Assembly: GCA_964452045.1 (NCBI GenBank)
Contig: CAYVKM010000001.1
Span: 1 to 64,000 of the forward strand
DNA from: CAYVKM01 sp964452045
Lineage (GTDB): Bacteria; Calditrichota; Calditrichia; RBG-13-44-9
DNA length: 64,000 nucleotides
Direction of reading: 5' to 3'
Part shown: positions 27,023-35,899 of the stretch, piece after piece
Position numbering within the stretch: position 1 is the first letter of the stretch
Layout of the letters: every line of letters begins with the position of its first letter
The notes under the pieces: generated by a model
What the model saw: only the letters and a program-made list of their open reading frames with translations
Databases searched by the model: none
Told to the model about the DNA's origin: nothing
Translations under genes and position numbers: made by a program

Positions 27023-28591
27023 ATGAAAAAAATCGGCATCATCATCCTTTTTTTAATCCTGTTACCGGTTATTTTTTATACCGTCTACGAATTGAGTAAT
27101 TTGAACAGTACCGAAAAATTAGTTGAAGAAAGCTATCGGCAACAGCTTAACGCCATTCTTTTTTCAGTGAATCAATATTGCTGGGATGTGGTGAACAGCT
27201 GGGCTGCCCGGATAAACCTGGCACATCTGGAAACGGAATCCGATAATTTCGACCAGAGTTTAAAACAACTTCTCGCTGAAAATAAATCAATTCGAGTTAT
27301 TTTTCTGGCCGACAGTACCTTTCGCAGGATCGAAATTTACAACCAGAGTGAGACAAGCGGCATCAGCCCACTACGCAAGGATTCATTGACCGCATATTTC
27401 GAAAACCGGTCAGAAGAGTCCGAAAGATTAAGCCGGTACAAAAAAGCAGGATACCGGAAGATCGAACCCATTATTCTTCCCAAAAATGCCGGTTTTGGCA
27501 GCGACCTGATTTCGTTCCTGTTTAAACTGGACCCGGATATCCAGGAACCCGATTTACAATTTGCAGGAATTGTGCTCAATGTACCGGTCTTTATCACCGG
27601 TATCCTGGTTCCCAAGACAAATGATCTTGAACAGGGTTTTTTACTCAACATACTTTACAAACAACAAATCTATGGGGGAGAGGAATCCGGTTCGGCAAAT
27701 GATAACGGAAATGCGGTTAAAGAGACGGTCTGGTTATTGCCGGATACCTATCTGCAAATTCGCCTACGCGGTGAAACTATTCAGGACATCGCCCGCCGAA
27801 GAGTCAATCAAAATTTGATTCTGATCGGATTACTGGATTTTATCGTAATTTTTGCCGGATGGTTTTTGTACCGCAATATCAGGCGAGAAATGCAACTGGC
27901 TGAGATGAAGTCGAGTTTTGTCTCAAACGTTTCACACGAACTGCGAACCCCGCTCGCGCTCATCCGGATGTTTGCCGAAACCCTGGAAATGGACCGGGTA
28001 AGAACTGAGGAGAAAAAAAGAGAATACTATAAAATAATTGGTCAGGAAACCGAACGACTGACCCATCTGATCAATAATATTTTAAACTTTTCTAAAATGG
28101 AAGTCGGAAGAAAAGAATATCACTTTCAGGAATTCGATCTGTCCCGGATGATAAATGATGTCCTGGACAGCTATCAGTTTCACCTGGAAAACAACGGATT
28201 CAAATTGGAAAAGCAACTCCCCGAAGATCGGTTACTATGGAATGGCGACCGGGAGGCGCTTTCCGAGGCCTTCATTAATTTGCTGGACAATGCGGTTAAA
28301 TATTCTAAGGATGAAAAGACAATCAACATCAGTGCGGGTTCAGTAGATGGAAATCTGTTTTTTGAAATCAGAGACCATGGCATCGGGATTAGTTCCGAGG
28401 ATCAGAAAAGAATTTTCGATAAATTTTATCGGGTGTCAACTGGTTTGGTTCACGACAAAAAAGGCACCGGGCTTGGCTTAACACTGGTCAAAAAAATTGT
28501 GGATGCCCATAAGGGTGAAATCATGGTTGAAAGTTGGTTAGGGAAAGGAAGTACGTTTCGGATTGTACTGCCAAAAAATCGGATGGGGTAA
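27023..28591 (+). CDS. Membrane sensor histidine kinase
   Basis: The 522-residue protein has two membrane helices (about 5-23 and 265-284) flanking a 240-residue extracytoplasmic sensor with no recognised fold. No HAMP domain follows; the chain goes straight to the dimerisation domain with His305 in SNVSHELRTP, then the ATPase domain with the N box (NLLDNAVKYS), G1 (DHGIGIS) and G2 (KGTGLGL) boxes. It should phosphorylate the response regulator encoded 70 bp downstream. The signal is unknown. Confidence 0.93.
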   Translation: MKKIGIIILFLILLPVIFYTVYELSNLNSTEKLVEESYRQQLNAILFSVNQYCWDVVNSWAARINLAHLETESDNFDQSLKQLLAENKSIRVIFLADSTFRRIEIYNQSETSGISPLRKDSLTAYFENRSEESERLSRYKKAGYRKIEPIILPKNAGFGSDLISFLFKLDPDIQEPDLQFAGIVLNVPVFITGILVPKTNDLEQGFLLNILYKQQIYGGEESGSANDNGNAVKETVWLLPDTYLQIRLRGETIQDIARRRVNQNLILIGLLDFIVIFAGWFLYRNIRREMQLAEMKSSFVSNVSHELRTPLALIRMFAETLEMDRVRTEEKKREYYKIIGQETERLTHLINNILNFSKMEVGRKEYHFQEFDLSRMINDVLDSYQFHLENNGFKLEKQLPEDRLLWNGDREALSEAFINLLDNAVKYSKDEKTINISAGSVDGNLFFEIRDHGIGISSEDQKRIFDKFYRVSTGLVHDKKGTGLGLTLVKKIVDAHKGEIMVESWLGKGSTFRIVLPKNRMG

Positions 28592-28660
28592 AAGGACAAT
28601 CACAACAGTTTCACCTATTATTGATAATAACCTAAATTGAAAAATTTTTCCGGAGAACAC

Positions 28661-29344
28661 ATGAGTGACATTCTGATAATTGAAGATGAAGCACAAATGC
28701 GGTCAGGCCTGAAGGACAACCTGGAATTTGAAGGCTATGCGGTGGATGTGGCAGAGGATGGCCAGATTGGATTGGACAAAAGTTTGAGTAAATCTTACCA
28801 TTTGATTATCCTTGACGTGATGTTGCCAAAACTTTCCGGTTTTGATGTCTGTAAAAAAATCCGGGAAAAGGGTATTAAAACACCAATCATTATGCTCACT
28901 GCCAAAGGTGAGGAGATCGATAAAGTACTTGGACTGGAACTTGGCGCTGACGATTATGTCACAAAACCGTTTAGCCTCAGGGAGCTGCTGGCCAGGGTTA
29001 AGGCTATTCTCCGCCGGACAGATGCAAGCACTTCAAAAGATCAACAAAAAATTACCATTGGCAAACTGGAAATCGATTTCAATGCCTACACAGCTATGGT
29101 GGAGGGGAAATCCATTGCCATGACTCATAAGGAGTATGAGGTAATAAAATACCTGTGGCAACATAAGGGTGCAACCGTAAGCCGGGATAAATTATTGGAA
29201 GAGGTCTGGGGATACGAGGAATATCCAACCACCAGAACGGTAGACAATTTTATATTAAAACTCCGGCAGAAAATTGAAATAAATCCGAACCGACCACAAC
29301 ACATTTTAACCGTTCACGGAATTGGATACAAGCTGGTCATGTAA
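28661..29344 (+). CDS. OmpR/PhoB-family response regulator
   Basis: From ATG 28661 (GGAG upstream) the product is 227 residues. The receiver domain has the acidic pocket (E9, D10), phosphoacceptor Asp52 in IILDVMLPKLSG and the conserved Lys in DDYVTKPF. The C-terminal winged-helix domain contains TRTVDNFILKLRQKIE and ends HGIGYKLV, as in PhoB/OmpR regulators. It lies downstream of its presumed kinase and is probably co-transcribed. A start at 28637 would add eight residues and is less likely. The target genes are unknown; the duplicated sugar-binding gene follows. Confidence 0.94.
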   Translation: MSDILIIEDEAQMRSGLKDNLEFEGYAVDVAEDGQIGLDKSLSKSYHLIILDVMLPKLSGFDVCKKIREKGIKTPIIMLTAKGEEIDKVLGLELGADDYVTKPFSLRELLARVKAILRRTDASTSKDQQKITIGKLEIDFNAYTAMVEGKSIAMTHKEYEVIKYLWQHKGATVSRDKLLEEVWGYEEYPTTRTVDNFILKLRQKIEINPNRPQHILTVHGIGYKLVM

Positions 29345-29437
29345 CGGACTTTTTCTTTTGGAAGTAATTTAACAATCTCTGAAAATGTACCTCATTAATG
29401 CTTTTAATGACATATTTTTACAAATATATCGCATCTG

Positions 29438-29469
29438 TTGACAACTCTATCAAAATGATTTGGTAAATT
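29438..29469 (+). promoter_or_regulatory. Candidate promoter of the duplicated sugar-binding gene
   Basis: A perfect TTGACA (29438-29443) is followed after 20 bases by TAAATT, 38 bases before the start codon at 29507. The spacer is longer than optimal, so this is a tentative call. Confidence 0.3.
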
Positions 29470-29506
29470 AAAACGAAGAAATTTAGGTAACAGGAGAATT
29501 AGCAGT

Positions 29507-30547
29507 ATGCGATTTTATTACCTCTTATTTTTACTTTTTGTGATACAACCAGGACAATCGGAACAGTGGGAACAGGTAATTAACCTGCGGGGTACCTGGA
29601 AATTTGAAATTGGAGATAATCAAAAATGGGCTAATGCCCATTTTGATGATAATTCCTGGACTAATATTCATGTGCCGGATAGCTGGGAGAATGAGGGATT
29701 CCCCGGTTATGACGGCTATGCCTGGTACCGAAGAAGTTTTATTATCCCAAGCAGTGAATCGGAAAGTGAACTTTACCTGCGTCTTGGCTATATCGATGAT
29801 GTGGACGAAGTATATTTTAACGGCACATTAATCGGATTCACCGGAAGCTTCCCCCCGGATTATCGAACTGCATACAACGAACCGCGAACTTATGTTTTAC
29901 CGACATCCCTCATCAAATTCGGGAAAGAAAATGTACTAGCTATCCGGGTATTTGACGAGCAGTTGGAAGGTGGGATTTTGCGGGGTGATATAGGTGTTTA
30001 CAAACAAAGGAACCAAATGGAACTCGCCCTGAATTTATCGGGTAAGTGGAAGTTCAGGACCGGTGACAATTTTTCCTGGAAAGGTGAGGATTTAAACGAT
30101 TCCCACTGGAACACGATCCTGGTGCCAGGTTTTTGGGAAACCCAGGGATACCAGGATTATGATGGATTTGCCTGGTACCGGAAAGAATTCTTATTACCCA
30201 AAGATCTGGAGAATAAAAAGCTGATCCTGGTTCTGGGTAAAATCGACGATATTGATGAGTGTTATTTCAATGGCACCAAAATTGGTGCTACCGGCCGGAT
30301 GCGTGATCATCCGGAGGATATCCGTTTCAGCAATGAGTATCAGGAATTTCGTGCTTATTATCTGCCGACTTCGGATTTACATTTTGGTGGTGAAAACACA
30401 ATAGCGGTTCGAGTATACGATGGTTTCATCGATGGTGGTATTTACCAGGGTCCAATCGGCATCACCACCAGAGAAAAATATCTCGACTGGAAGAATACCC
30501 AATCCAGCGGCACTTTTAATATATTTGAAAAACTTTTTGGAAAATAG
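29507..30547 (+). CDS. Secreted protein of two tandem GH2-type sugar-binding (jelly-roll) domains
   Basis: The 346-residue protein has a signal peptide (about 1-18) and then two homologous units of about 150 residues. Both begin with L-x-G-x-W-K-F and share WxNIHVPDSWE/WNTILVPGFWE, YDGYAWYRR/YDGFAWYRK, the LGYIDDVDEVYFNG/LGKIDDIDECYFNG and NEYQEFRAYYLPTS-type blocks and a closing GGIxxGxIG. This matches the N-terminal sugar-binding domain of glycoside hydrolase family 2, but no catalytic domain follows. It is therefore probably a secreted carbohydrate-binding protein. GGAG precedes the ATG. Confidence 0.82.
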   Translation: MRFYYLLFLLFVIQPGQSEQWEQVINLRGTWKFEIGDNQKWANAHFDDNSWTNIHVPDSWENEGFPGYDGYAWYRRSFIIPSSESESELYLRLGYIDDVDEVYFNGTLIGFTGSFPPDYRTAYNEPRTYVLPTSLIKFGKENVLAIRVFDEQLEGGILRGDIGVYKQRNQMELALNLSGKWKFRTGDNFSWKGEDLNDSHWNTILVPGFWETQGYQDYDGFAWYRKEFLLPKDLENKKLILVLGKIDDIDECYFNGTKIGATGRMRDHPEDIRFSNEYQEFRAYYLPTSDLHFGGENTIAVRVYDGFIDGGIYQGPIGITTREKYLDWKNTQSSGTFNIFEKLFGK

Positions 30548-30618
30548 CTTTACAAAATGAACTTTTCGAAATTAAATTGGGTATCAGAAACATTAGTAGC
30601 CGCTGCGCCGGAAATTAA

Positions 30619-30778
30619 ACAGGGTGGTTTTTGGTGCGATGATTCACTCCCTGTGGAAAGGAGGTGATCCTATTAATACGAATTCTTTAATAGGAACCTC
30701 CTCTGAAGTCTGCTAGCGACAGCTTCACGAGGGTCCTAAATTTGAATAAGCTCCGCTGAAACCAGCGGAGCTTTTTTT
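30619..30778 (+). ncRNA. Candidate structured RNA with 16S-3'-end complement and terminator
   Basis: This part of a 325-bp gap folds into consecutive hairpins: stem 1 (30619-30654, ACAGGG/CCCTGT); stem 2 (30659-30702), a 16-bp stem with a 2-nt bulge; stem 3 (30705-30726, GAAG-CTG/CAG-CTTC with one bulge); and the terminator at 30749-30778. The left arm of stem 2 contains AAAGGAGGTGATCC (30657-30670), the exact complement of the canonical 16S rRNA 3' end. A 25-codon frame ATG 30639 to TAG 30716 overlaps it and reads through that motif (WKGGDP). It may be a leader or attenuator for the EamA gene at 30873, a small RNA, or a leader-peptide gene. I recognise no known RNA family. Confidence 0.5.
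30749..30778 (+). terminator. Strong intrinsic terminator
   Basis: A 10-bp perfect stem (AGCTCCGCTG / CAGCGGAGCT) with loop AAAC is followed by seven T. It ends 94 bases before the EamA transporter start, so it either ends the upstream transcript or is the terminator of a leader. CCGCTG at 30600-30605 could pair with the 3' arm (CAGCGG) as an alternative. Confidence 0.9.
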
Positions 30779-30872
30779 ATGTGCTTTCTACAAAGACAAA
30801 CAATAATTATTTTCTTCGCTGCATTTCAATTCGGTTTGCTAAATTAAAAAGGATTTTTGGCGAAATATTACT

Positions 30873-31787
30873 ATGGTCCGGATAAAACTTTTTTTGACTG
30901 CGGTTTTCTGGGGTGGGACTTTCATTGCCGGAAGGATTGTGGCCCAAAATATGAATCCGTTTGAGGGCGCTTTTTTAAGGTTTTTTATTGCTTCTGTTTT
31001 TCTGATATTTATTGTCTGGCGCAGAGAAGGCGGATTTCCAAAAGTGGATTTTTCCCAGTTCATTTCCTTGACCCTGCTGGGTATGACCGGCATTTTTACC
31101 TATAATATCTTTTTCTTCAGCGGACTCCATCACATCAATGCCGGCAGAGCAGCCTCCATTATCGCTTCTAATCCGATATTCATCAGTCTATTCGCCGCCT
31201 ACTTTTTTAAGGAAAAACTCTCCTTCGCAAAAATAGTGGGAATTATGCTGTCAGTCAGCGGGGCACTCATCGTCATCTCCCGCGGGAATATCACCTCTGT
31301 CTTCACCGGGGGAATTGGAGTGGGAGAGTTCTACATTTTTCTCTGTGTGGTAAGCTGGGTATTCTATTCCCTAATTGGGAAAAAGGTAATGGTACGATTA
31401 TCCCCGCTGGTTTCGGTAAGCTATTCAACCCTCTTTGGTACCCTTGCCCTTTCCATTCCGGCCATTTACAAAGGGATGTTCGCGCATCTTTACTCCTTTT
31501 CCCTTCCATCCTGGGTAAGTCTGTTTTATCTGGGATTTTTTGGGACCGTTCTGGGCTTTATCTGGTATTATGAAGGAATCAACCGGATTGGCCCGATGAA
31601 AGCCAGCATATTTATCAATTTTGTTCCGATAAGCGCTATCGTGCTGGCCTATCTTATTCTGGGGGAAAAAATTTCAGTATCATTGCTGGGTGGTACTATA
31701 CTGGTTATATCGGGGGTGATTCTTACCAATTATTCCCGCTTATATGTCATCCGGCAGATTTTGCACCTTCCCAAAAATAGGCAATAA
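30873..31787 (+). CDS. EamA-family (DMT) transporter
   Basis: The 304-residue protein has ten hydrophobic segments arranged as two EamA repeats of five, each with a GGTFIAGR- or LGGTILVISGVIL-type edge. Family members export amino acids, nucleotides or other metabolites across the inner membrane; substrate is not predictable. A well-formed terminator and structured leader lie immediately upstream, so it may be conditionally expressed. It is convergent with the ECF transporter genes. AAGGA stands about 22 bases before the ATG, so the ribosome binding site is poor. Confidence 0.88.
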   Translation: MVRIKLFLTAVFWGGTFIAGRIVAQNMNPFEGAFLRFFIASVFLIFIVWRREGGFPKVDFSQFISLTLLGMTGIFTYNIFFFSGLHHINAGRAASIIASNPIFISLFAAYFFKEKLSFAKIVGIMLSVSGALIVISRGNITSVFTGGIGVGEFYIFLCVVSWVFYSLIGKKVMVRLSPLVSVSYSTLFGTLALSIPAIYKGMFAHLYSFSLPSWVSLFYLGFFGTVLGFIWYYEGINRIGPMKASIFINFVPISAIVLAYLILGEKISVSLLGGTILVISGVILTNYSRLYVIRQILHLPKNRQ

Positions 31788-31826
31788 AGGCTGATATTTG
31801 AACTTTGCAGAAACTGTTCCGGAAGG

Positions 31827-32540
31827 TCAGGATTTTTGCAAACTGATTGGTAGCTCTAACTCGTTCTTTTCCAGAAGTTCTTTATCCCTGAGAATCTGGT
31901 TCACCTCTCCATCTGCTATTATTTTTCCCGAACTCAGAAGAATGACTCGTTCACAAGTATCCATAGCCATATCCAGGTCATGGGTGGTCAGAATAATGGT
32001 TTTGCCACTCTGCTTTAGCCAGTTAATTATTTTTCTCCGGTGGGCCAGATCGAGATTGCTGGTCGGTTCATCAAAAGCAATAATCTGTGGATCCATGGAT
32101 AAGACTGTGGCAATACTGGCCAATTTGCGTTCGCCGTAACTGAGATGAAAGGATGAGCGATTCCCGTAACCGGTCAAGCCAACACCTTCCAGCGCCATTT
32201 CCACTCTGGAGCGAACCTCCTGCATCGATAACCCAAGATTGAGTGGTCCAAAAGCAATATCTTCAAAAATGGTGGGGCAAAAAAGCTGATCATCGGGATT
32301 CTGAAAAACCAGTCCCACGGTTTTCTTAATTTCCGCAAGGTTCTTATCTTTGATGGGCAATCCAAAAATCTTTATATCCCCCTTTCCGCGGCGCACACCA
32401 TTTAACAAAGTGAGCAGGGTAGATTTACCAGATCCATTTGGTCCCACGATAGCGACTTTTTCAAATTCTCTCATCTGAAATGAAACACCTTTTATTCCAG
32501 GCGTTTTATCCGGATAATGATAGGAAAGATCCCGGACCAT
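31827..32540 (-). CDS. ECF/cobalt-type ABC transporter ATP-binding protein
   Basis: The ATPase has Walker A (GPNGSGKST), Q-loop (VFQNPDDQLF), signature (LSYGERK), Walker B (IIAFDEPT) and the H-loop (TTHD). The QNPDDQLF motif is characteristic of CbiO/EcfA. The frame is open upstream to 32696, but that start overlaps the partner gene by 88 bp; ATG 32540 begins at the usual family position MVRDLSYHYPD and is my choice (237 residues). It lies downstream of the T component. Only one ATPase and no substrate-binding S component are present here, so substrate is unknown. Confidence 0.88.
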   Translation of the reverse strand: MVRDLSYHYPDKTPGIKGVSFQMREFEKVAIVGPNGSGKSTLLTLLNGVRRGKGDIKIFGLPIKDKNLAEIKKTVGLVFQNPDDQLFCPTIFEDIAFGPLNLGLSMQEVRSRVEMALEGVGLTGYGNRSSFHLSYGERKLASIATVLSMDPQIIAFDEPTSNLDLAHRRKIINWLKQSGKTIILTTHDLDMAMDTCERVILLSSGKIIADGEVNQILRDKELLEKNELELPISLQKS

Positions 32541-32608
32541 AAGGGCTATCCTGTTACTTGGTTTTGCTTCCGTACTTTTTGCTTTCACTTTACGACCATA
32601 ATAAGATT

Positions 32609-33382
32609 TTAGAAAAACACCCGGGTTATAAACAAAAGTGGGAAAATGAGAAAGACCAAATAACAAAATAAAATTGCCGTGTCTCTCATTTCCCAATGGA
32701 GTTGACCCAGGGTAAAGATTTTGCCGCTAAAAGCCCGGGCTTCCATGGCCAGATAAACACGTTCGCCCCTTTCAAATGTCCGAAGAAAAATAACCACAAT
32801 TTGTTTGGTCAGAGTTTTTAATTTCTGGACAAGGGACAATTTTATGTGCCGGGATTGGTAAGCCAGAAAATTCCGTTCCGCCTCGTCTATCAACAGAAAA
32901 ATATAGCGGTACATAAATGCCAGGACAATTATTACGATTTGAGGAATCCTTAGCTTTTCCAATGCTTTTAACAGCAGGTTAAAATCGGTGGTAGTGGTCA
33001 GTACAATTGACATAAAAATAACCAGGATCGATTTAATATTTATCAGAATAAAATTATCCAAACCGGTTCGATAGAGATGAATCCATCCCAGTGAATATAC
33101 GGGTACTCCTTCATCGGGAATAAAAGGAAGAATAAAAGTGACAAAGAATATCATGGGATATAACTTGCTCAATTTCTGAAAATAATGCCATAGGGAAACA
33201 CCACTGAGCAGGGCCATGAGGATCGGAATAACAGCCAGGACGGCATAGACTCTCAAATATTTATCGGGAATAATTACCACAGTTAATACATAACTGATCA
33301 GAATAATCAGTTTCAGGCGGGGATCGGCCAGATGGACCAGACTGGTGCCGGCGCGGTGATGATCTATAAATTCATGCTTCAT
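32609..33382 (-). CDS. ECF/cobalt-type transporter transmembrane (T) component
   Basis: The 257-residue membrane protein has about five hydrophobic segments. The FLRTFERGERVYLAMEARAFSG segment contains the ARG-type coupling motif of CbiQ/EcfT, which contacts the ATPases. It starts at ATG 33382. With the ATP-binding protein gene downstream it forms an energy-coupling module for vitamin or metal uptake. The S component is presumably encoded elsewhere. Confidence 0.88.
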   Translation of the reverse strand: MKHEFIDHHRAGTSLVHLADPRLKLIILISYVLTVVIIPDKYLRVYAVLAVIPILMALLSGVSLWHYFQKLSKLYPMIFFVTFILPFIPDEGVPVYSLGWIHLYRTGLDNFILINIKSILVIFMSIVLTTTTDFNLLLKALEKLRIPQIVIIVLAFMYRYIFLLIDEAERNFLAYQSRHIKLSLVQKLKTLTKQIVVIFLRTFERGERVYLAMEARAFSGKIFTLGQLHWEMRDTAILFCYLVFLIFPLLFITRVFF

Positions 33383-33489
33383 TTCTGTGGCACTTAAAAA
33401 CGGGGAGGTTTAAATCTACTTTTAAAATACCTGGAATTATCTATCCAAAGTTTTCTGGAGTAATTTTTTAAAACTGCCTGATATTTGTC

Positions 33490-35367
33490 TTATTGCGCTG
33501 TAATTATTTTTAGTTCATCACCCGGTTTAATCAGGTTGCTGCGGCGATTATTCCATTTTTTAATATTCCGGATGCTCACCCCATAACGTGAAGCAATATC
33601 CCACAAGGTATCGCCACGCCTAACCGTGTAGACCACCGTTTTTCCATTGGAAGCAGCCTTTGCATTATCGCTCACTACCAGTTTTTCTGGTGTGGGCTCA
33701 TCCTGCTTTTCCGCCAATTGTTCCGAATTCTTGGGAAGCCAGATATTCAGTTTTTGCTTGGGATGAATAATTCTGGAAGAGCTTAGTCCATTCCAACGAC
33801 GGATTTGGGAAACATATACACCATATTTCACCGCGATATCCCACAGAGTTTCCCCTTTACTGACCACATGCACCAGTTTATCCCTTCCGGGAACATTCGA
33901 AACCGGTCTGCTCCGGGGTTTGTAAGAGGAGTAACTGCGCGAGGATTCTTTTGCCAGTTGACGGGCATAACTTTTATTTTGCGGAACCGGTATGACCAGG
34001 CTGTGGCCGGCACGGATAAAGCTTCCCCGGATTTTATTAAACCGCTTAATTTCGGTAACGGTCACCCCGTACTTCCGGGCAATCTGGGAAAGGGTTTCCC
34101 CGGATCTGATCCGGTGATGAATCCAGGTTAGTTTCTGATCGTCCGGCACCCTGGAATAATTCTCCAGAAACATTTCCCGGGTATCTTTGGGAATATTCAG
34201 CACCCAGCTATCCTGATCCGGTGGTGTACACCATTTAAGCAGGGCCGGATTGATTTTCTTCAGATATTCAAAACTGCTTTCAACACATTTTGCGACCACA
34301 TTCAGATCAACACATTCGTTGACCTTAACCGTATCGTACTCAATCGGTGGCTCAGGATCAACATAGAAACCATATTTCTCCGGACTTTTGGCCAGAAGGG
34401 TTGCCGCAATAAAAGTAGGAACATAATTGCGAGTTTGCCGGGGTAAGCGGGGCAAATCCCAGAATTCATCCACGTTATATTGTCTCATACGGCGCTCAAT
34501 TTTAGCGGGGCTGTAATTATATCCGGCAATGGCCAGATACCAGTTTCCGAACCGTTCGTACAGATCTTTCAAATGTCGGGCTGCTGCCCGGGTTGCCTTT
34601 TCCGGATCGCGCCGCTCATCATACCACCAGCTATTGTCCAGGCCATATGCCCTACCGGTGCTTTGAATAAACTGCCAGACACCCACCGCCCGGGCATAGG
34701 AACGGGCATGGGGATTAAAACCACTCTCAATCATACTTAGATAAAACAACTCTTCCGGTACCCCTTCCTCCTTGAGTATTTTCTTAATCATATCCTCATA
34801 CCAACCGCTCCGTTGCAGCCACTTGGTAAAAACTCTTTTGCCGCGGTTTTGAAAGTACTGAATGGCATTTTCTACCTTTTTATTGAGAACCAGCGGTATG
34901 GCCAGAATCTGATTTTCACCTAAAACATCTTCAATAGTAACTACACTGGTATCGACACCAGCAGAAGCCGAATCTTCTTCCATCTCATTTATAATTTCCA
35001 TTACATTGGCTGCTGCCAGGGTATCGGTCTCCAGACCATTTAATCTGGCCAGATAGCGGGCATATTCAATCGATATTTCAGCGATTACATTCTGGCTGGA
35101 AGAATCCATTTCCGATCCGGCTTTTTGCTGGAGTTTGGCTGATATGGTAATGGCCCGGTCATAATAATACTCCGCACCAAGCGTATCACCAATTTGCTCG
35201 GCATTTTTCCCCAGCTGAAGATAGGACTTGGCCAAAGAAAGCGAATCTTGCTGGACCTCAGCAACCTGACTCATGTTATTGTTTTCAGGATTTTCTTTTA
35301 AATTGCGCATCCCGGAGCAGGACAACGCCAAAACAACAAAAACCAAATAAACAAGCCACTTTACCAT
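33490..35367 (-). CDS. Membrane-bound lytic transglycosylase (MltD-like) with three LysM domains
   Basis: The 625-residue protein has a lipoprotein signal peptide (lipobox LALSC, Cys near 17), then an SLT domain with the catalytic glutamate in YLSMIESGFNPHARS and the GVWQFIQSTGRAYGL segment, and three LysM repeats near the C-terminus (from about residues 415, 510 and 575; each contains GETL or GDTL, then IA and YGV). It cleaves peptidoglycan glycan strands from the outer membrane. It follows rfaE2 by 7 bp and is likely in one operon with the heptose genes. Confidence 0.92.
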   Translation of the reverse strand: MVKWLVYLVFVVLALSCSGMRNLKENPENNNMSQVAEVQQDSLSLAKSYLQLGKNAEQIGDTLGAEYYYDRAITISAKLQQKAGSEMDSSSQNVIAEISIEYARYLARLNGLETDTLAAANVMEIINEMEEDSASAGVDTSVVTIEDVLGENQILAIPLVLNKKVENAIQYFQNRGKRVFTKWLQRSGWYEDMIKKILKEEGVPEELFYLSMIESGFNPHARSYARAVGVWQFIQSTGRAYGLDNSWWYDERRDPEKATRAAARHLKDLYERFGNWYLAIAGYNYSPAKIERRMRQYNVDEFWDLPRLPRQTRNYVPTFIAATLLAKSPEKYGFYVDPEPPIEYDTVKVNECVDLNVVAKCVESSFEYLKKINPALLKWCTPPDQDSWVLNIPKDTREMFLENYSRVPDDQKLTWIHHRIRSGETLSQIARKYGVTVTEIKRFNKIRGSFIRAGHSLVIPVPQNKSYARQLAKESSRSYSSYKPRSRPVSNVPGRDKLVHVVSKGETLWDIAVKYGVYVSQIRRWNGLSSSRIIHPKQKLNIWLPKNSEQLAEKQDEPTPEKLVVSDNAKAASNGKTVVYTVRRGDTLWDIASRYGVSIRNIKKWNNRRSNLIKPGDELKIITAQ

Positions 35368-35374
35368 ATAGCAC

Positions 35375-35863
35375 TTACCCCTTCTTTGCCAGTTTCACCA
35401 TCTTTTCAATTATCGAAGTTGTCGACTGACCTTCAACCAGATCAATCGTGACAACTTTTCCACCGTTTGCTTCAACAGTCTCCCGTCCTACAATATCATC
35501 GATCTGATAATCCCCTCCCTTTACTAAAATATCCGGAATTAACTCCCGGATGAGATTTTCCGGCGTTTCTTCTTCGAACAAACAAATATAATTCACCGAT
35601 GAAAGCCCCGCCAGAACAATGGCCCGGTCTTCCTGTCCCATCACCGGCCGGTCTTCTCCCTTGATCTTTTTTACCGAAGCGTCTGAGTTGAGTCCCAACA
35701 TCAGGACATCCCCCAGCGATTTTGCTTTTTCCAGATATTCCACATGGCCACGGTGCAAAATATCAAATACCCCGTTTGTAAAGACAACCTTTTGGCCTTC
35801 TCTTTTTAGATCCTTGCGGATCCGGATCAATTCTGATAAGACTTTTATTTTATCTTGTAACAA
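35375..35863 (-). CDS. rfaE2: D-glycero-beta-D-manno-heptose 1-phosphate adenylyltransferase
   Basis: The 162-residue nucleotidyltransferase activates heptose 1-phosphate as ADP-heptose for LPS core synthesis. It has the VFTNGVFDILHRGHVEYL segment with the HxGH nucleotide-binding motif and a GxNSD motif, plus LVEGQSTTSIIEKM at the end. A TTG start at 35863 is used; no ATG is in frame nearby. It follows rfaE1 by 36 bp, the separated form of bifunctional HldE. Confidence 0.93.
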   Translation of the reverse strand: MLQDKIKVLSELIRIRKDLKREGQKVVFTNGVFDILHRGHVEYLEKAKSLGDVLMLGLNSDASVKKIKGEDRPVMGQEDRAIVLAGLSSVNYICLFEEETPENLIRELIPDILVKGGDYQIDDIVGRETVEANGGKVVTIDLVEGQSTTSIIEKMVKLAKKG

Positions 35864-35899
35864 TCTTCTACCATCAGGAAAAATTTACTTTTTCTTTAT

